Source: Ruminococcaceae bacterium UBA6434
GTDB taxonomy: Bacteria > Bacillota > Clostridia > Oscillospirales > Acutalibacteraceae
Direction of reading: 5' to 3'
Length of the DNA: 64,000 bases
Assembly: GCA_002437245.1 (NCBI GenBank)
Contig: DJOQ01000034.1
Span: 17,362 to 81,361 of the forward strand
In this document: piece by piece, positions 50,406 to 59,982 of the stretch
How positions within the stretch are numbered: position 1 is the first letter of the stretch
Layout of the letters: each line of letters opens with the position of its first letter
Made by a program: the position numbers and the translations under genes
The notes under the pieces: generated by a model
Databases searched by the model: none
The model's input: only the letters and a program-made list of their open reading frames with translations
What the model was told of the DNA's origin: nothing

Positions 50406-52115
50406 ATGTTTTTTGAAAAGCTTTACAATTTTATATACCGTATAGGCTTTACGGCAGGCACGGGTTTTATGAAATTCGGCAAATGGCTGTCGAGGGTGCT
50501 TTCGCGTCCCGTAAAAACAGTCGGCGCCGTATTTTTTGCCGTGTTTCTTGTGATTGACAGGTTTGTGCTCAAAACCTTCAGAACCGTAAGCAAGGAATTT
50601 AAACTTCTTATGGCGGATATAAAAAGGGTCAGCTCAGATTTTAATGCGCTTGTCCATACCGACAGAAAATCCGCTAAAGTTAAGTTGCGAACCTATGTAA
50701 GGAAGGCTTTTTCAAGGCACGGTATAGTGTTTACCTTTGCGGTAAATCTGCTTGTCCCGATTCTTTGTCTCGGCGTGCTTTGCGCTACGGTAAGTTATTG
50801 GAACAACGCCACTTTTGCGCTTGAAATCAAATATAACGGCTCTGTAATAGGCTACGCCAAGAGCGAATCCGAATATCTCGACGCAGAGCAGCAGGCTAAA
50901 ACAAGGCTCAAGACCGCCGCATCTGCCTCGGGTAAAGAGCAGGAGCTTATAAAGCCGGCACAGTATCAGCTCAAGGTTGTAAACAAGACCGACCTTACCG
51001 ATTCCTCCTCAATGTGCGATAAACTTATAGAAAATTCCGAGAGCAACATCACCAATGCCTGCGGTATTTATATTGACGGAGATTTTCTGTGCGCCGTTAA
51101 AAACGAGACGGACGCCACAAGCGTTTTTGATAAAATACTCAGCGATTATAAAATAGACGACCCCAACGCGGCAAAGGGCTTTGTTGAAAACATCACCTAT
51201 GAGCAGGGGCTTTACCCCGATAACGAAGCTACGGTTTGGGACGCGGAAAAGCTTTCCTCCAAGCTTAAATCAAAAAAGAGCGAGGCGGTTTATTACACGG
51301 TAAAGGACGGCGACACCGTTTCGGGAATAGCCGCCGCAAACGGACTTACCGTTGCCGAATTACAGCAGTTGAATCCGGGGATTTCCGAGACAATCCGTTC
51401 GGGTGACAAGCTGCTTATTTCAAGCGAGGTAAACTACGTCAGAGTTCAGGTCACAAAGACCGAAACCCATACCGAATCAATAGCCTATACGAGCACCAAC
51501 GTCAACAATGCAAATCTTTATACAGGCACCAAAAAGGTTACAACAAAGGGCGTAAACGGCGTTCAGCAGGTAACCGAGCTTGTGACTTATATAGACGGTA
51601 CGCGCGTTTCGTCAAAAGAGGTTTCAAGGGTGACCCTTTCCGAACCCGTAAACGAGGTTATACAGATAGGCACAAAGGCTCCCGTTACGGGAAAAGGCGT
51701 ATCCGGCGGCAAGGTCATTACAACCGGCGGCAGATTTGTTTGGCCCGCAATAGGCGCTTCGTCGATATCCTCCGGGTACGGCGGTGCAAGACGTCACGGC
51801 GGTATCGATATAGTAAAGCCCGGCGGCGGAAGCACGGGGCTTACAATAGTTGCCGCGGCTTCGGGAACCGTAACCACGGCGACATATCATCCGAGCTGGG
51901 GCTATTATATAGTCATAAACCACGGAAACGGGCTTTCCACGCTCTATGCGCATACTTTGCCCGGTTCGTTTAAAGTTCGAGTCGGTCAAAAGGTTTCGGC
52001 AGGTCAGCCGATTGCAAAAATAGGCTCCTCCGGCAACGTAACCGGACCGCATCTTCACTTTGAGGTTTATGTAAACGGCAGGCGAACAAATCCGATGCCG
52101 TACCTCGGCAGATAA
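50406..52115 (+). CDS. Membrane-anchored M23 peptidase with LysM and G5 domains
   Basis: A 569-residue wall-lytic endopeptidase. The first 105 residues are cytosolic and basic; a membrane helix spans about 110-131; then a region of about 160 residues, a LysM peptidoglycan-binding module (about 295-340; YYTVKDGDTVSGIA ... LNPGI), a G5 domain (about 345-425) and an M23 domain from about 440. The zinc ligands H464 and D468 (RRHGGIDI) and H551 (GPHLHFE, with catalytic H549) are all present, so it should be active. Similar LysM-G5-M23 proteins act in spore or wall remodelling. It is monocistronic. Confidence 0.93.
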   Translation: MFFEKLYNFIYRIGFTAGTGFMKFGKWLSRVLSRPVKTVGAVFFAVFLVIDRFVLKTFRTVSKEFKLLMADIKRVSSDFNALVHTDRKSAKVKLRTYVRKAFSRHGIVFTFAVNLLVPILCLGVLCATVSYWNNATFALEIKYNGSVIGYAKSESEYLDAEQQAKTRLKTAASASGKEQELIKPAQYQLKVVNKTDLTDSSSMCDKLIENSESNITNACGIYIDGDFLCAVKNETDATSVFDKILSDYKIDDPNAAKGFVENITYEQGLYPDNEATVWDAEKLSSKLKSKKSEAVYYTVKDGDTVSGIAAANGLTVAELQQLNPGISETIRSGDKLLISSEVNYVRVQVTKTETHTESIAYTSTNVNNANLYTGTKKVTTKGVNGVQQVTELVTYIDGTRVSSKEVSRVTLSEPVNEVIQIGTKAPVTGKGVSGGKVITTGGRFVWPAIGASSISSGYGGARRHGGIDIVKPGGGSTGLTIVAAASGTVTTATYHPSWGYYIVINHGNGLSTLYAHTLPGSFKVRVGQKVSAGQPIAKIGSSGNVTGPHLHFEVYVNGRRTNPMPYLGR

Positions 52116-52126
52116 ATAATAACAAC

Positions 52127-52162
52127 AAAAGCACGATTAGCCGCAGCCAATCGTGCTTTTTT
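52127..52162 (+). terminator. Bidirectional terminator between M23 gene and HAD gene
   Basis: AAAAGCACGATT pairs perfectly with AATCGTGCTTTT (52127-52138, 52149-52160), T run on the + strand and matching A run before the stem for the minus strand. Confidence 0.92.
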
Positions 52163-52180
52163 GTTTGGTTTTGCAATCGA

Positions 52181-53002
52181 TTAAATCAGTCCGAAATGCA
52201 AAAATGCGTTGTAAAGACCGTCATCGTCTATATCGGAAGTGACGTATGAAGCTAACTTTTTAAGCTTATCGCAGGCGTTGCCCATTGCAATCCCCGTGTT
52301 TACGCTGCCGAACATTTCCAAATCATTTTCTGCGTCGCCGAACGCAAAAGCGTCGTTTATATCTCCGCCGCAGTAATTCAGATATTCGGCTATTCCGCTT
52401 GCCTTGCTGACGCCGTTTTTTGATATTTCTCCGCTCGTGTTACCGAGATTGCCGAAGCTGTAACCTACGATATGAAATTCATCGCCGATATTGTTTTGCA
52501 CATCCGAAAAATCCACGCCTGAGTCGTAGTATATGAGCTTTTCAACGTCGTCCCTGTTTTCGGCGTTATCGTCGATTACGGTTTTGCCGAAAAGTGTGAG
52601 CAAATCGTTTTCGCTGTAACCGAGCTTTTCAAAGAGCGCAAGCGTTCTGTCAACGCACCATTGTTTTGAAACCAGAAACCCTTGAGTTTGCAGATAATAT
52701 GCGGTTTTGCGGCTTTCAAAGTAGTTTACAAGCCTTTTAAGGCCGTCGCGTTCTATAAAGTGATGAGCAACGGTTTTGCCGTTCGAAATTACCATGGCTC
52801 CGCCCGATAAAATCAGACCGTCAAACGGTACCTCCTTTAAAAGCCACGGGTATACCTGCGAGAGCTGCCTGCCTGTGCAAATTACAAGCTTATGACCGTT
52901 TTTGTGCGCTTTTTTCAGCGCTTCCAACGCCGACGGGGGCATCACGCCGTTAAATCCGACGAGTGTGCCGTCTATATCGAGAAACAGATATTTGGTATTC
53001 AT
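52181..53002 (-). CDS. Cof-type HAD phosphatase, last gene of the aspS-gat unit
   Basis: A 273-residue HAD phosphatase with a C2 cap. Motif I FLDIDGTLVGFNG, motif II VICTGRQ, motif III Lys near KASGI and motif IV FAFGDAENDLEMF are intact, so it should be active; the substrate is unknown. The ATG at 53002 overlaps the gatB stop as TGATG, so its translation is coupled to the amidotransferase genes, though no biochemical link is known. It shares the general family, but not close sequence, with the HAD gene at 35410. Confidence 0.88.
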   Translation of the reverse strand: MNTKYLFLDIDGTLVGFNGVMPPSALEALKKAHKNGHKLVICTGRQLSQVYPWLLKEVPFDGLILSGGAMVISNGKTVAHHFIERDGLKRLVNYFESRKTAYYLQTQGFLVSKQWCVDRTLALFEKLGYSENDLLTLFGKTVIDDNAENRDDVEKLIYYDSGVDFSDVQNNIGDEFHIVGYSFGNLGNTSGEISKNGVSKASGIAEYLNYCGGDINDAFAFGDAENDLEMFGSVNTGIAMGNACDKLKKLASYVTSDIDDDGLYNAFLHFGLI

Positions 53003-54432
53003 CAGCCTAAAATTTCCTTGAGTATTTTCTGAACTTCCTGAGCCGGAGCTTTGCCCTTGAGGGCGCGCATAGCCTGACCCATAATGTAACCCATTGCCTG
53101 AGTTTTGCCGGCTTTATATTCGCCGACGCTCTTTTCGTTGTCGGCTATGACCTGCTCTATAATGGGGCGTATAGCCGAGAGGTCGGTGACAAGACCGAGG
53201 TTGTTTTCTTCAACATATTTTTCGGGATCGACATTTTCCGTGAATATCTTTTCAAATACGGTTTTTGCGGTGCCGCGGTTTATCTTGCCGGCTTTTATCA
53301 TATTTATAAGCTTGCCGAGCGAGTCTTGGTCAAACAACATATTTTCAGGCAGAGTGCCCGTGTCGTTGAGCATCTTCATAAGCTCGCCCATTATCCAGTT
53401 TGCCGCGTCCTTGGGTGAATTGCATATTTCAACCGTGCGTTCAAAAAGCTTTACGAAGCTCCTGTCGGACGTTATAATGCCGGTATCATATTCGGGGAGA
53501 CCGAATTGCGACATATAGCGTGCTTTTTTTGCCTCGGGCAGCTCCGGCAGAGATTTTCTGATGTTTTCAATATATTCGTCCGAAATCTCAATAGGCGGAA
53601 GATCGGGCTCGGGGAAATATTTGTAATCCTGAGCGTCCTCTTTGGAGCGCATGGCGTAACTGTACCCCTTGTTATCGTCCCAACGACGTGTTTCCTGCAT
53701 TACCTTTTCGCCGTCCTCAAGAAGCTCAATCTGCCTTTCCGCCTCATATTCAATAGCCCTTGCAATGGCTTTGAAAGAGTTGAGGTTTTTCATCTCGGTA
53801 CGTGTGCCGAATTCCTTTTGCCCTTTGGGGCGAACCGAAAGGTTGACGTCGGCTCTTAAAGAACCCTCCTGCATTTTGCAGTCCGAAACTCCGATATACT
53901 GAAGAATCGAGCGCAGCTCCGTAAGATAAGAGAGAACCTCCTCGGCGCTTCTGAAATCGGGCTCCGAAACTATTTCAAGCAGCGGCACGCCGCAGCGGTT
54001 GTAGTCTACAAGAGTGCAATCCTCAAATTCGTCGTGAACAAGCTTTCCGGCGTCCTCTTCCATATGAATTTCGTGAATTCCTATCTTTTTGGGGTTGCCG
54101 TCTTTATCCTTTACCTCTATAAAACCGTTGCGGCAGATAGGCAGATAAAGCTGCGATATCTGATACGCTTTCGGCAGGTCGGGATAAAAATAGTTTTTTC
54201 GGTCAAATTTGTTGTGCTGAGTTATTGTGCAGTTTGTGGCAATGCCCGTTCTCACGGCAAATTCAACAACTCTTTTGTTGAGAAGCGGCAGAGTTCCGGG
54301 CATACCCGAGCATATTTCACAGACGTGAGTATTCGGCTTGCCGCCGAATTCGGTGGAACAGCCGCAAAAGATTTTTGTCTTGGTGGCAAGCTCCGTGTGG
54401 ACTTCAAGTCCCATAACAATTTCCCATTCCAT
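53002..54432 (-). CDS. gatB: Asp-tRNA(Asn)/Glu-tRNA(Gln) amidotransferase subunit B
   Basis: A 476-residue subunit that binds the mischarged tRNA and carries the kinase-like active site. The start EIVMGLEVHTELATKTKIFC, MPGTLPLLN, LPKAYQISQLY and IHMEEDAGKL are diagnostic, and the Cys residues of the zinc site (FCGCSTEF ... VCEIC) are kept. The C-terminal YqeY-like domain (about 330-476) is present. It follows gatA by 14 bases and overlaps the HAD gene by one. Confidence 0.97.
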   Translation of the reverse strand: MEWEIVMGLEVHTELATKTKIFCGCSTEFGGKPNTHVCEICSGMPGTLPLLNKRVVEFAVRTGIATNCTITQHNKFDRKNYFYPDLPKAYQISQLYLPICRNGFIEVKDKDGNPKKIGIHEIHMEEDAGKLVHDEFEDCTLVDYNRCGVPLLEIVSEPDFRSAEEVLSYLTELRSILQYIGVSDCKMQEGSLRADVNLSVRPKGQKEFGTRTEMKNLNSFKAIARAIEYEAERQIELLEDGEKVMQETRRWDDNKGYSYAMRSKEDAQDYKYFPEPDLPPIEISDEYIENIRKSLPELPEAKKARYMSQFGLPEYDTGIITSDRSFVKLFERTVEICNSPKDAANWIMGELMKMLNDTGTLPENMLFDQDSLGKLINMIKAGKINRGTAKTVFEKIFTENVDPEKYVEENNLGLVTDLSAIRPIIEQVIADNEKSVGEYKAGKTQAMGYIMGQAMRALKGKAPAQEVQKILKEILG

Positions 54433-54446
54433 AAAGCTGTACCTCC

Positions 54447-55910
54447 TTAACCTAAATCCGGCAGTTTTTTGTGGAAGTCGGTGGCGTTTTCAAATGCCTT
54501 GGCGGCACTCATAATTTCCGCCTCTTCAAACGGCTTGCCTATTATCTGCATACCTATCGGCATATTGTCTTTGTCAAATCCGCACGGAACCGACATCGAC
54601 GGCATACCGGCTATGTTTATCATAACGGTGTATATGTCGCCGAGATACATCTTCAGCGGGTCGGAAAGACTTTCGCCTATTTTAAGCGCAGTAGTGGGAG
54701 CTACGGGGCCTAAGAGCATATCATATTTTTTAAATGCGTCGTAAAAGGCGTTCTGTATAAGCTTTTTCGCCTTGAGAGCCTTATTGTAGTAAGCGTCGTA
54801 ATAGCCGGAGCTTAAAACGAAGTTGCCGAGCATTATGCGGCGCTTAACTTCCATTCCGAAGCCTTCCGAACGCGTTTTTACGTATGTCTCCATAAGCGTG
54901 TCGGCGTTGGGACTCGAGTAACCGTACTTTATTCCGTCGTACCTTGAGAGGTTTGAACACGCCTCCGCACAGGCGATAATGTAATATGCCGGAATTGCGT
55001 ATTTTACTATCGGCATCTTAAATGTTTCGACAACGGCGCCCTCTTCGCGGAATTTATCCGCGGCGGCCAAAACCGCGTCCTTTACGTCGGGGGTTATGCC
55101 TTCGCCGAGATAATCTTCGGGAATACCGATTTTTTTGCCGCCGACGTCGCCTTTGACGGCTTTATCGAAGTCGAATTTCGGATATACCATGGATGTGCCG
55201 TCTTTTTCGTCTTTGCCCTGAATTACCGAGAAAAGCGCCGCGCAGTCGTCAACGGTTTTTCCCATGGGGCCTATCTGGTCGAGAGACGACGCATAAGCCA
55301 CAAGTCCGTAACGTGAAACGGCGCCGTAAGTCGGTTTAAGACCGGAAACGCCGCAGAAAGAGCAGGGCTGACGGATAGAACCGCCTGTATCCGAACCGAG
55401 CGCTACGGGCGAAAGTCTCGCGGCTACCGCTGCCGCCGCGCCGCCGGAACTGCCTCCGGGAACCTTGTCTGTATCCCACGGGTTATGGGTAACTCCCGTG
55501 GCGGAGGTCTCTGTGGTGCTTCCCATGGCAAACTCGTCCATATTGAGCTTGCCTATTATTACCATTCCCTCGTCATTCAGACGGTTCACAACCGTTGCGT
55601 TGTATGTGGGAATGAAGTTTTCGAGTATCTTGGAGGAGCAGGTCGTAAGAATGTCCTTTGTGCAGATGTTATCTTTAATGCCTATGGGCACGCCGGCGAG
55701 CCTGCCGTTATATTTGCCGCAGTCAATTCCCTTTTGCACTTCTTCGGCTCTTTCGTAAGCCTCTTTTTTGCAAAGGGTGTTATAGCAGTGATATTTTCCG
55801 TCGTATTTGTCTATTGCCTCAAAAAACGCGTCAACTGCGTCTTTTACGGTTATTTCTTTATTCTTTACGGCATTTGATATTTCAAGAGCCGTCATTTCGC
55901 AAATATTCAT
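54447..55910 (-). CDS. gatA: Asp-tRNA(Asn)/Glu-tRNA(Gln) amidotransferase subunit A
   Basis: A 487-residue amidase that releases ammonia from glutamine for the transamidation. The Lys-Ser-Ser triad lies in GVPIGIKDNI (Lys), GGSSGGAAAAVAA and GSDTGGSIRQP (Ser residues). FCGVSGLKPTYG follows, as expected. Full family length. It starts eight bases after gatC and precedes gatB, so the three subunits are stoichiometrically coupled. Confidence 0.97.
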   Translation of the reverse strand: MNICEMTALEISNAVKNKEITVKDAVDAFFEAIDKYDGKYHCYNTLCKKEAYERAEEVQKGIDCGKYNGRLAGVPIGIKDNICTKDILTTCSSKILENFIPTYNATVVNRLNDEGMVIIGKLNMDEFAMGSTTETSATGVTHNPWDTDKVPGGSSGGAAAAVAARLSPVALGSDTGGSIRQPCSFCGVSGLKPTYGAVSRYGLVAYASSLDQIGPMGKTVDDCAALFSVIQGKDEKDGTSMVYPKFDFDKAVKGDVGGKKIGIPEDYLGEGITPDVKDAVLAAADKFREEGAVVETFKMPIVKYAIPAYYIIACAEACSNLSRYDGIKYGYSSPNADTLMETYVKTRSEGFGMEVKRRIMLGNFVLSSGYYDAYYNKALKAKKLIQNAFYDAFKKYDMLLGPVAPTTALKIGESLSDPLKMYLGDIYTVMINIAGMPSMSVPCGFDKDNMPIGMQIIGKPFEEAEIMSAAKAFENATDFHKKLPDLG

Positions 55911-55918
55911 AGTTTACC

Positions 55919-56206
55919 TCACTCAACCGTTTTATGAACGACAAAGCAGCCGTCGCGGCTTTGCGGAGCATTTTTCAAAATATTTTCTGTGTCGGCGCCG
56001 TTTGTAACCGTGTCGTCACGCATTACGTTTGCAACGGGGAAAGAGTGCGAAGCAGGCTCAACTCCGTCTGTGTCAAGCTCGTTGAGAGTGTCAATATAGG
56101 TGAGTATGCTTTGCAAATCCTTTTCCGAGGCTGAACGCTCCTCTTCGGTCAGGTGAATTCTGCCGAGTTTTTCGAGATATTCAACAAGACTTCTGTCTAT
56201 CGTCAT
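55919..56206 (-). CDS. gatC: Asp-tRNA(Asn)/Glu-tRNA(Gln) amidotransferase subunit C
   Basis: A 95-residue subunit that wraps around GatA and stabilises the complex. The helical start VEYLEKLGRIHLTEEE and the DGVEPASHSFPVANVMRDD stretch are family features; the extended C-terminus threads between GatA and GatB. It begins the gatCAB genes, 30 bases after the aspS stop, in the order C-A-B common in Firmicutes. Confidence 0.95.
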   Translation of the reverse strand: MTIDRSLVEYLEKLGRIHLTEEERSASEKDLQSILTYIDTLNELDTDGVEPASHSFPVANVMRDDTVTNGADTENILKNAPQSRDGCFVVHKTVE

Positions 56207-56236
56207 AAGATCACTTTCTTTCGCTTAGTATATCGG

Positions 56237-57991
56237 TTATTTTTCGGGGACGGGGCGGCGAAGCTTTATATGAACTTCGCGAAGCTGCTGCTCCGAAACG
56301 GTATTGGGAGCGCCGAGAAGAAGATCCTGAGCGTTTGAATTCATCGGGAATGCAATAACCTCTCGTATATTCTCTTCGTCCTTTAAGAGCATTACCATTC
56401 TGTCAACGCCGGGAGCCATACCCGCATGAGGCGGAGCTCCGTAGTGGAATGCGCGGAAGAGTGCTCCGAAGCGCTTTTCGACTTCTTCCGCCGTGTAGCC
56501 TGCGAGCTCAAATGCTTTTACCATAATGTCGGGGCGATGGTTTCTGACAGCTCCGGAGGACAGCTCTACACCGTTGCAGACTATATCGTACTGATACGCC
56601 TTAATGGTGAGGGGATCCTGATTTTCAAGAGCGTCCATACCGCCCTGAGGCATTGAGAACGGATTGTGTGTGAAGTCGAGCTTGCCCTCGTCCGTCTTTT
56701 CGTACATCGGAAAATCGGTTATGAAGCACATTTCAAAACGGTCGTTGTCTATAAGCTCAAGCCTCTCGCCGAGAGCCGTTCTTATCTGACCTGCGAGCAG
56801 GTTTACCACCTTGATGTTGTCGCTTATGAAGAAAAGAGTGTCGTCGGTTTTGAGGTCGAGCATATTTTTAAGCTCGGCTTTCTTTTCGGGAACAAGGAAT
56901 TTATCGATAGGGCCTTTAAAAGAGCCGTCCGGAAGAACGGTAAGATAACCGAGACCTTTCATCCCGATAGAAAGCGCATATTCGAGGAGCTTTTCAAAAA
57001 AGCCCTTGCTCTTTTTGCCGCAGCCGGGAGCGACTATGCCGCGCACGGGTCTGCCCTTAAACGGCTTGAAGTCAACGTCGCTGAAGAATTCCGTAAGGTC
57101 GCTTATTTCAAGCGGATTGCGAAGATCGGGCTTGTCGGTGCCGTATTTCAGCATTGCCTCTTCAAACGGTATTTTTCTGAACGGAGCGGGGCTTACCTTT
57201 TTGCCGCCTCCGAATTTTACAAATGTATCGTAGAGGACCTCCTCCGCCACCGCGAAAACGTCCTCTTGTGTGGCAAAAGCCATTTCAAAGTCGAGCTGAT
57301 AAAATTCTCCGGGTGAGCGGTCGGCTCTTGCGTCCTCGTCGCGGAAGCAGGGAGCTATCTGAAAATATTTGTCGAAGCCCGAAACCATAAGCAACTGTTT
57401 AAACTGCTGCGGAGCCTGCGGCAGAGCATAGAATTTACCCTCATGCTTTCTTGAAGGAATAATATAATCTCTTGCGCCCTCGGGAGAAGAGCAGGTGAGT
57501 ATGGGGGTGTTGATTTCCGGGAAGCCCAGACTCTCCATCTTTTTGCGAAGGAAGCTCACTACCTGCGAACGGAAAAGGATATTATCGTGTACCTTTTTGT
57601 TTCTGAGATCGAGGAAACGGTAAGTGAGTCTTACGTCCTCTCTTGTATCGGTAGAAGTTTCAACGTCAAACGGAAGCGTTTCCGAGCACGGCCCGAGTAT
57701 TGTAACTTCGTTTACACGAACTTCAAGTTCGCCCGTGGCAATCTTTTTGTTAACGGTATCTTCGTCGCGCTTTACGACTTTTCCGGTAACTGAGATAACG
57801 CTTTCCTTTTTTACACCCTCTAAGAGCTCGTCGTTGTTTATTACTATCTGGGTAACGCCGTATTGGTCGCGAAGGTCGATAAATGCAACTCCGCCGTGAT
57901 CGCGAATGGTATCGACCCATCCTGCAAGGCTGACTGTTTTGTTTAAGTCGTCAAAGGTAAGCTCATTGCAGTTGTGTGTTCTGTAAGCCAT
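56237..57991 (-). CDS. aspS: Aspartyl-tRNA synthetase, bacterial type, probably non-discriminating
   Basis: A 584-residue class IIb synthetase: anticodon-binding OB domain (1-105), catalytic core with motif 2 FRDEDARADRSPGE, a bacterial GAD insertion (about 290-400) and motif 3 GMAPGVDRMVML. In the OB domain the sequence is TIRDHGGV, with His at H32. That position is His in studied non-discriminating enzymes and Leu in tRNA-Asp-specific ones, so this enzyme probably also charges tRNA-Asn with Asp, which the adjacent GatCAB would amidate. AAGGATG precedes the ATG. No asnS is seen in the window. Confidence 0.95.
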   Translation of the reverse strand: MAYRTHNCNELTFDDLNKTVSLAGWVDTIRDHGGVAFIDLRDQYGVTQIVINNDELLEGVKKESVISVTGKVVKRDEDTVNKKIATGELEVRVNEVTILGPCSETLPFDVETSTDTREDVRLTYRFLDLRNKKVHDNILFRSQVVSFLRKKMESLGFPEINTPILTCSSPEGARDYIIPSRKHEGKFYALPQAPQQFKQLLMVSGFDKYFQIAPCFRDEDARADRSPGEFYQLDFEMAFATQEDVFAVAEEVLYDTFVKFGGGKKVSPAPFRKIPFEEAMLKYGTDKPDLRNPLEISDLTEFFSDVDFKPFKGRPVRGIVAPGCGKKSKGFFEKLLEYALSIGMKGLGYLTVLPDGSFKGPIDKFLVPEKKAELKNMLDLKTDDTLFFISDNIKVVNLLAGQIRTALGERLELIDNDRFEMCFITDFPMYEKTDEGKLDFTHNPFSMPQGGMDALENQDPLTIKAYQYDIVCNGVELSSGAVRNHRPDIMVKAFELAGYTAEEVEKRFGALFRAFHYGAPPHAGMAPGVDRMVMLLKDEENIREVIAFPMNSNAQDLLLGAPNTVSEQQLREVHIKLRRPVPEK

Positions 57992-58075
57992 TGATTATAC
58001 ATCCTTCCGAGATTTTTACAGCACTGCCTTTTTTGGGCACGGTACTGCATAAAAAACCTAATTATACAGTATCGT

Positions 58076-58084
58076 ATTATATCA
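58076..58084 (-). promoter_or_regulatory. Extended -10 promoter of aspS
   Basis: On the minus strand TGATATAAT forms an extended -10 (TG-N-TATAAT); the -35 region is not conserved. The 80-base leader holds a CAGTAC/GTGCTG hairpin with an A-rich loop, but not the T-box consensus. Confidence 0.55.
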
Positions 58085-58148
58085 TAATGTTCGGATAATG
58101 TATAGTATTTAATTACATAATATTGTAACAAATATTATGATTTTTGAA

Positions 58149-58177
58149 TTGAAAAAGCTTATGCAATATGATACAAT
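58149..58177 (+). promoter_or_regulatory. Promoter of the 58.2-61.6 kb envelope operon
   Basis: TTGAAA (58149-58154), 17-base spacer, TACAAT (58172-58177), about 55 bases before the first ATG. Confidence 0.75.
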
Positions 58178-58233
58178 ACAAATGTATATGTTTACGTGTT
58201 TTAAAAACATTTCATCTGACACGGAGGTTTAAG

Positions 58234-59967
58234 ATGATGAACTCAAATAAAAAGATAGTCATAGCCGCCATCGTTATGCTTCTTGCCGTATTTTGCGTAA
58301 TGTCGGCCTGCAAAAAGAACATCGCAAATTCGGGTAAGGGCGAAACCGTGGTTGTAACCGACGAAAACGGCGTGCCGATAACCGATGAAAACGGCGAGGC
58401 GGTAACGGTAGTTCTCGACACCACCATAGTGGACGTTACAAACGAAAACGGCGAGCTTGTCTATGATGAGGACGGTAACGTAAAAACCTCCGTTGTTTAT
58501 ATTTCAAAAGAAGTCGGCATTCCCGTAACGGATGAAAACGGCAAAGCCGTGACAAATGCGCGCGGCGAGGTGCTGACCACAATGATAATCGTACCGCCTA
58601 CCACGGGCGGACCTGCCGTTACCGAACTTCCCGTAACCGACGGAAACGGCAATGTCGTTACAAAACCCGGCGGCGAAACGGTCACATACACCATGACCTA
58701 CACAACCTCCCCCGCAACGCCCGGCGACAACAGCGCAAACTGGGGTTCAAGCTACGGCGGCAGCGGCAACGATTCGTTCAACGATACCGCAAAAACTCCC
58801 GACGGCGGCTTTGTAGCCGTAGTTCAGGCGAACTCTGCCGACGGCAGTCTCAAAAATCTTTCGGTTAAGAGCACACCGGCGGCTGTTGTAATTAAATACG
58901 ACAAAAACGGCAGACTTCAATGGCAGAAATATCTTCCGTCAAATAACGGTATAATTTTGTCATCGGTAGATACCGATTCTTCGGGCAATATAATAGCGGC
59001 AGGTTATTCCAAATCCACCGACCTCGGTGTGCAGAGCTACGGCGATTACGATGCCGTTATATATAAACTCAATTCCTCGGGCGACATACAGTGGGTGCGC
59101 TCCTTCGGCGGAAGCAAGACGGACGGTTTTTATTCCGTAGCCGCTTCTCCGGACGGCTCATATATAGCGGCAGGCATTACGTTTTCATCGGACGGCAACG
59201 CGTCGGAGGCAGGCGCCGCCGGCTCTTCAAAGGCGATTATAGTAAAATACTCTTCGTCGGGCGATGTGGTTTTTGTACGCTCCTTCGGCGGAAACGGCGA
59301 TACCTTCAACGATGTAAAAACCGCCTCCGATGGCAGTATATATGCGGTCGGCGCGTTCCAGTCGGGGGCTTTGTTCCAAAGCCGCGGCAGAGCCGACGCA
59401 GGCGTTGTAAAGCTCGGCTCAAACGGCGATACGCAGTGGGTCAAGCAGTACGGCGGCAGCGGAATAGACAACTTTGTGTCCGTAACTCCCGCTAACGACG
59501 GCGGATGCGTTATAGCGGGCAAGAGCAATTCTTCGGACGGCGACCTCGCGTCACTCGGCAACGCAGGCTCATTTGACGCGGTAGTCGTAAAATATAACAG
59601 TGACGGCTCATTCGGCTGGCATACGGCTGTTAAGGGCTATTTCGACGAAGAATTCAATGCCATAGAAGCTACTAACGACGGTTATGTTGCGGTAGGAAGC
59701 TCATGCTCAAGCAACCGCGACCTCAAGGCGGTGGGAAACCGCGGCGGCTCCGACGCTCTCGTTGTGACATTTTCAAACGGCGGTTCTCTCAAGAGTATTC
59801 AGAGCTACGGCGGCAGTCGCGACGACTCGTTCGGCGGCGTCTGCGTGCTCTCGGACGGTCAGATAATAGCCTGCGGCTCAACATACTCCGACAACGGCGA
59901 CCTCATAGGCTCAAAGTACCTCAGCAACGGCTCCGCAAGTATGGGTATGATAGCAAGATTTAAGTAA
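58234..59967 (+). CDS. Lipoprotein with TDENG repeats and predicted seven-bladed propeller
   Basis: A 577-residue lipoprotein, lipobox MSAC with C26. Residues 40-150 are a low-complexity region built on imperfect TDENG-type repeats (VTDENGVPITDENGEAVTV at 41-59, then near 68, 98 and 134). Residues 170-577 contain seven repeats of about 50-60 residues, each with a (W/F)-x-x-(S/Q)-(F/Y)-GG start, an acidic/SDGS turn and an (I/V)(I/A)A(V/A)G end; that count fits a seven-bladed beta-propeller. It recalls SBBP-like bacterial repeats, but I know no named function. ACGGAGG precedes the ATG. It is the first gene of an envelope operon. Confidence 0.75.
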   Translation: MMNSNKKIVIAAIVMLLAVFCVMSACKKNIANSGKGETVVVTDENGVPITDENGEAVTVVLDTTIVDVTNENGELVYDEDGNVKTSVVYISKEVGIPVTDENGKAVTNARGEVLTTMIIVPPTTGGPAVTELPVTDGNGNVVTKPGGETVTYTMTYTTSPATPGDNSANWGSSYGGSGNDSFNDTAKTPDGGFVAVVQANSADGSLKNLSVKSTPAAVVIKYDKNGRLQWQKYLPSNNGIILSSVDTDSSGNIIAAGYSKSTDLGVQSYGDYDAVIYKLNSSGDIQWVRSFGGSKTDGFYSVAASPDGSYIAAGITFSSDGNASEAGAAGSSKAIIVKYSSSGDVVFVRSFGGNGDTFNDVKTASDGSIYAVGAFQSGALFQSRGRADAGVVKLGSNGDTQWVKQYGGSGIDNFVSVTPANDGGCVIAGKSNSSDGDLASLGNAGSFDAVVVKYNSDGSFGWHTAVKGYFDEEFNAIEATNDGYVAVGSSCSSNRDLKAVGNRGGSDALVVTFSNGGSLKSIQSYGGSRDDSFGGVCVLSDGQIIACGSTYSDNGDLIGSKYLSNGSASMGMIARFK

Positions 59968-59982
59968 AGGACTTTTTAATTG

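Noticed and set aside
57992..58090. Possible T-box leader before aspS
   Set aside because: The hairpin before the SD lacks the T-box bulge sequence and there is no terminator/antiterminator pair; the leader is too short.
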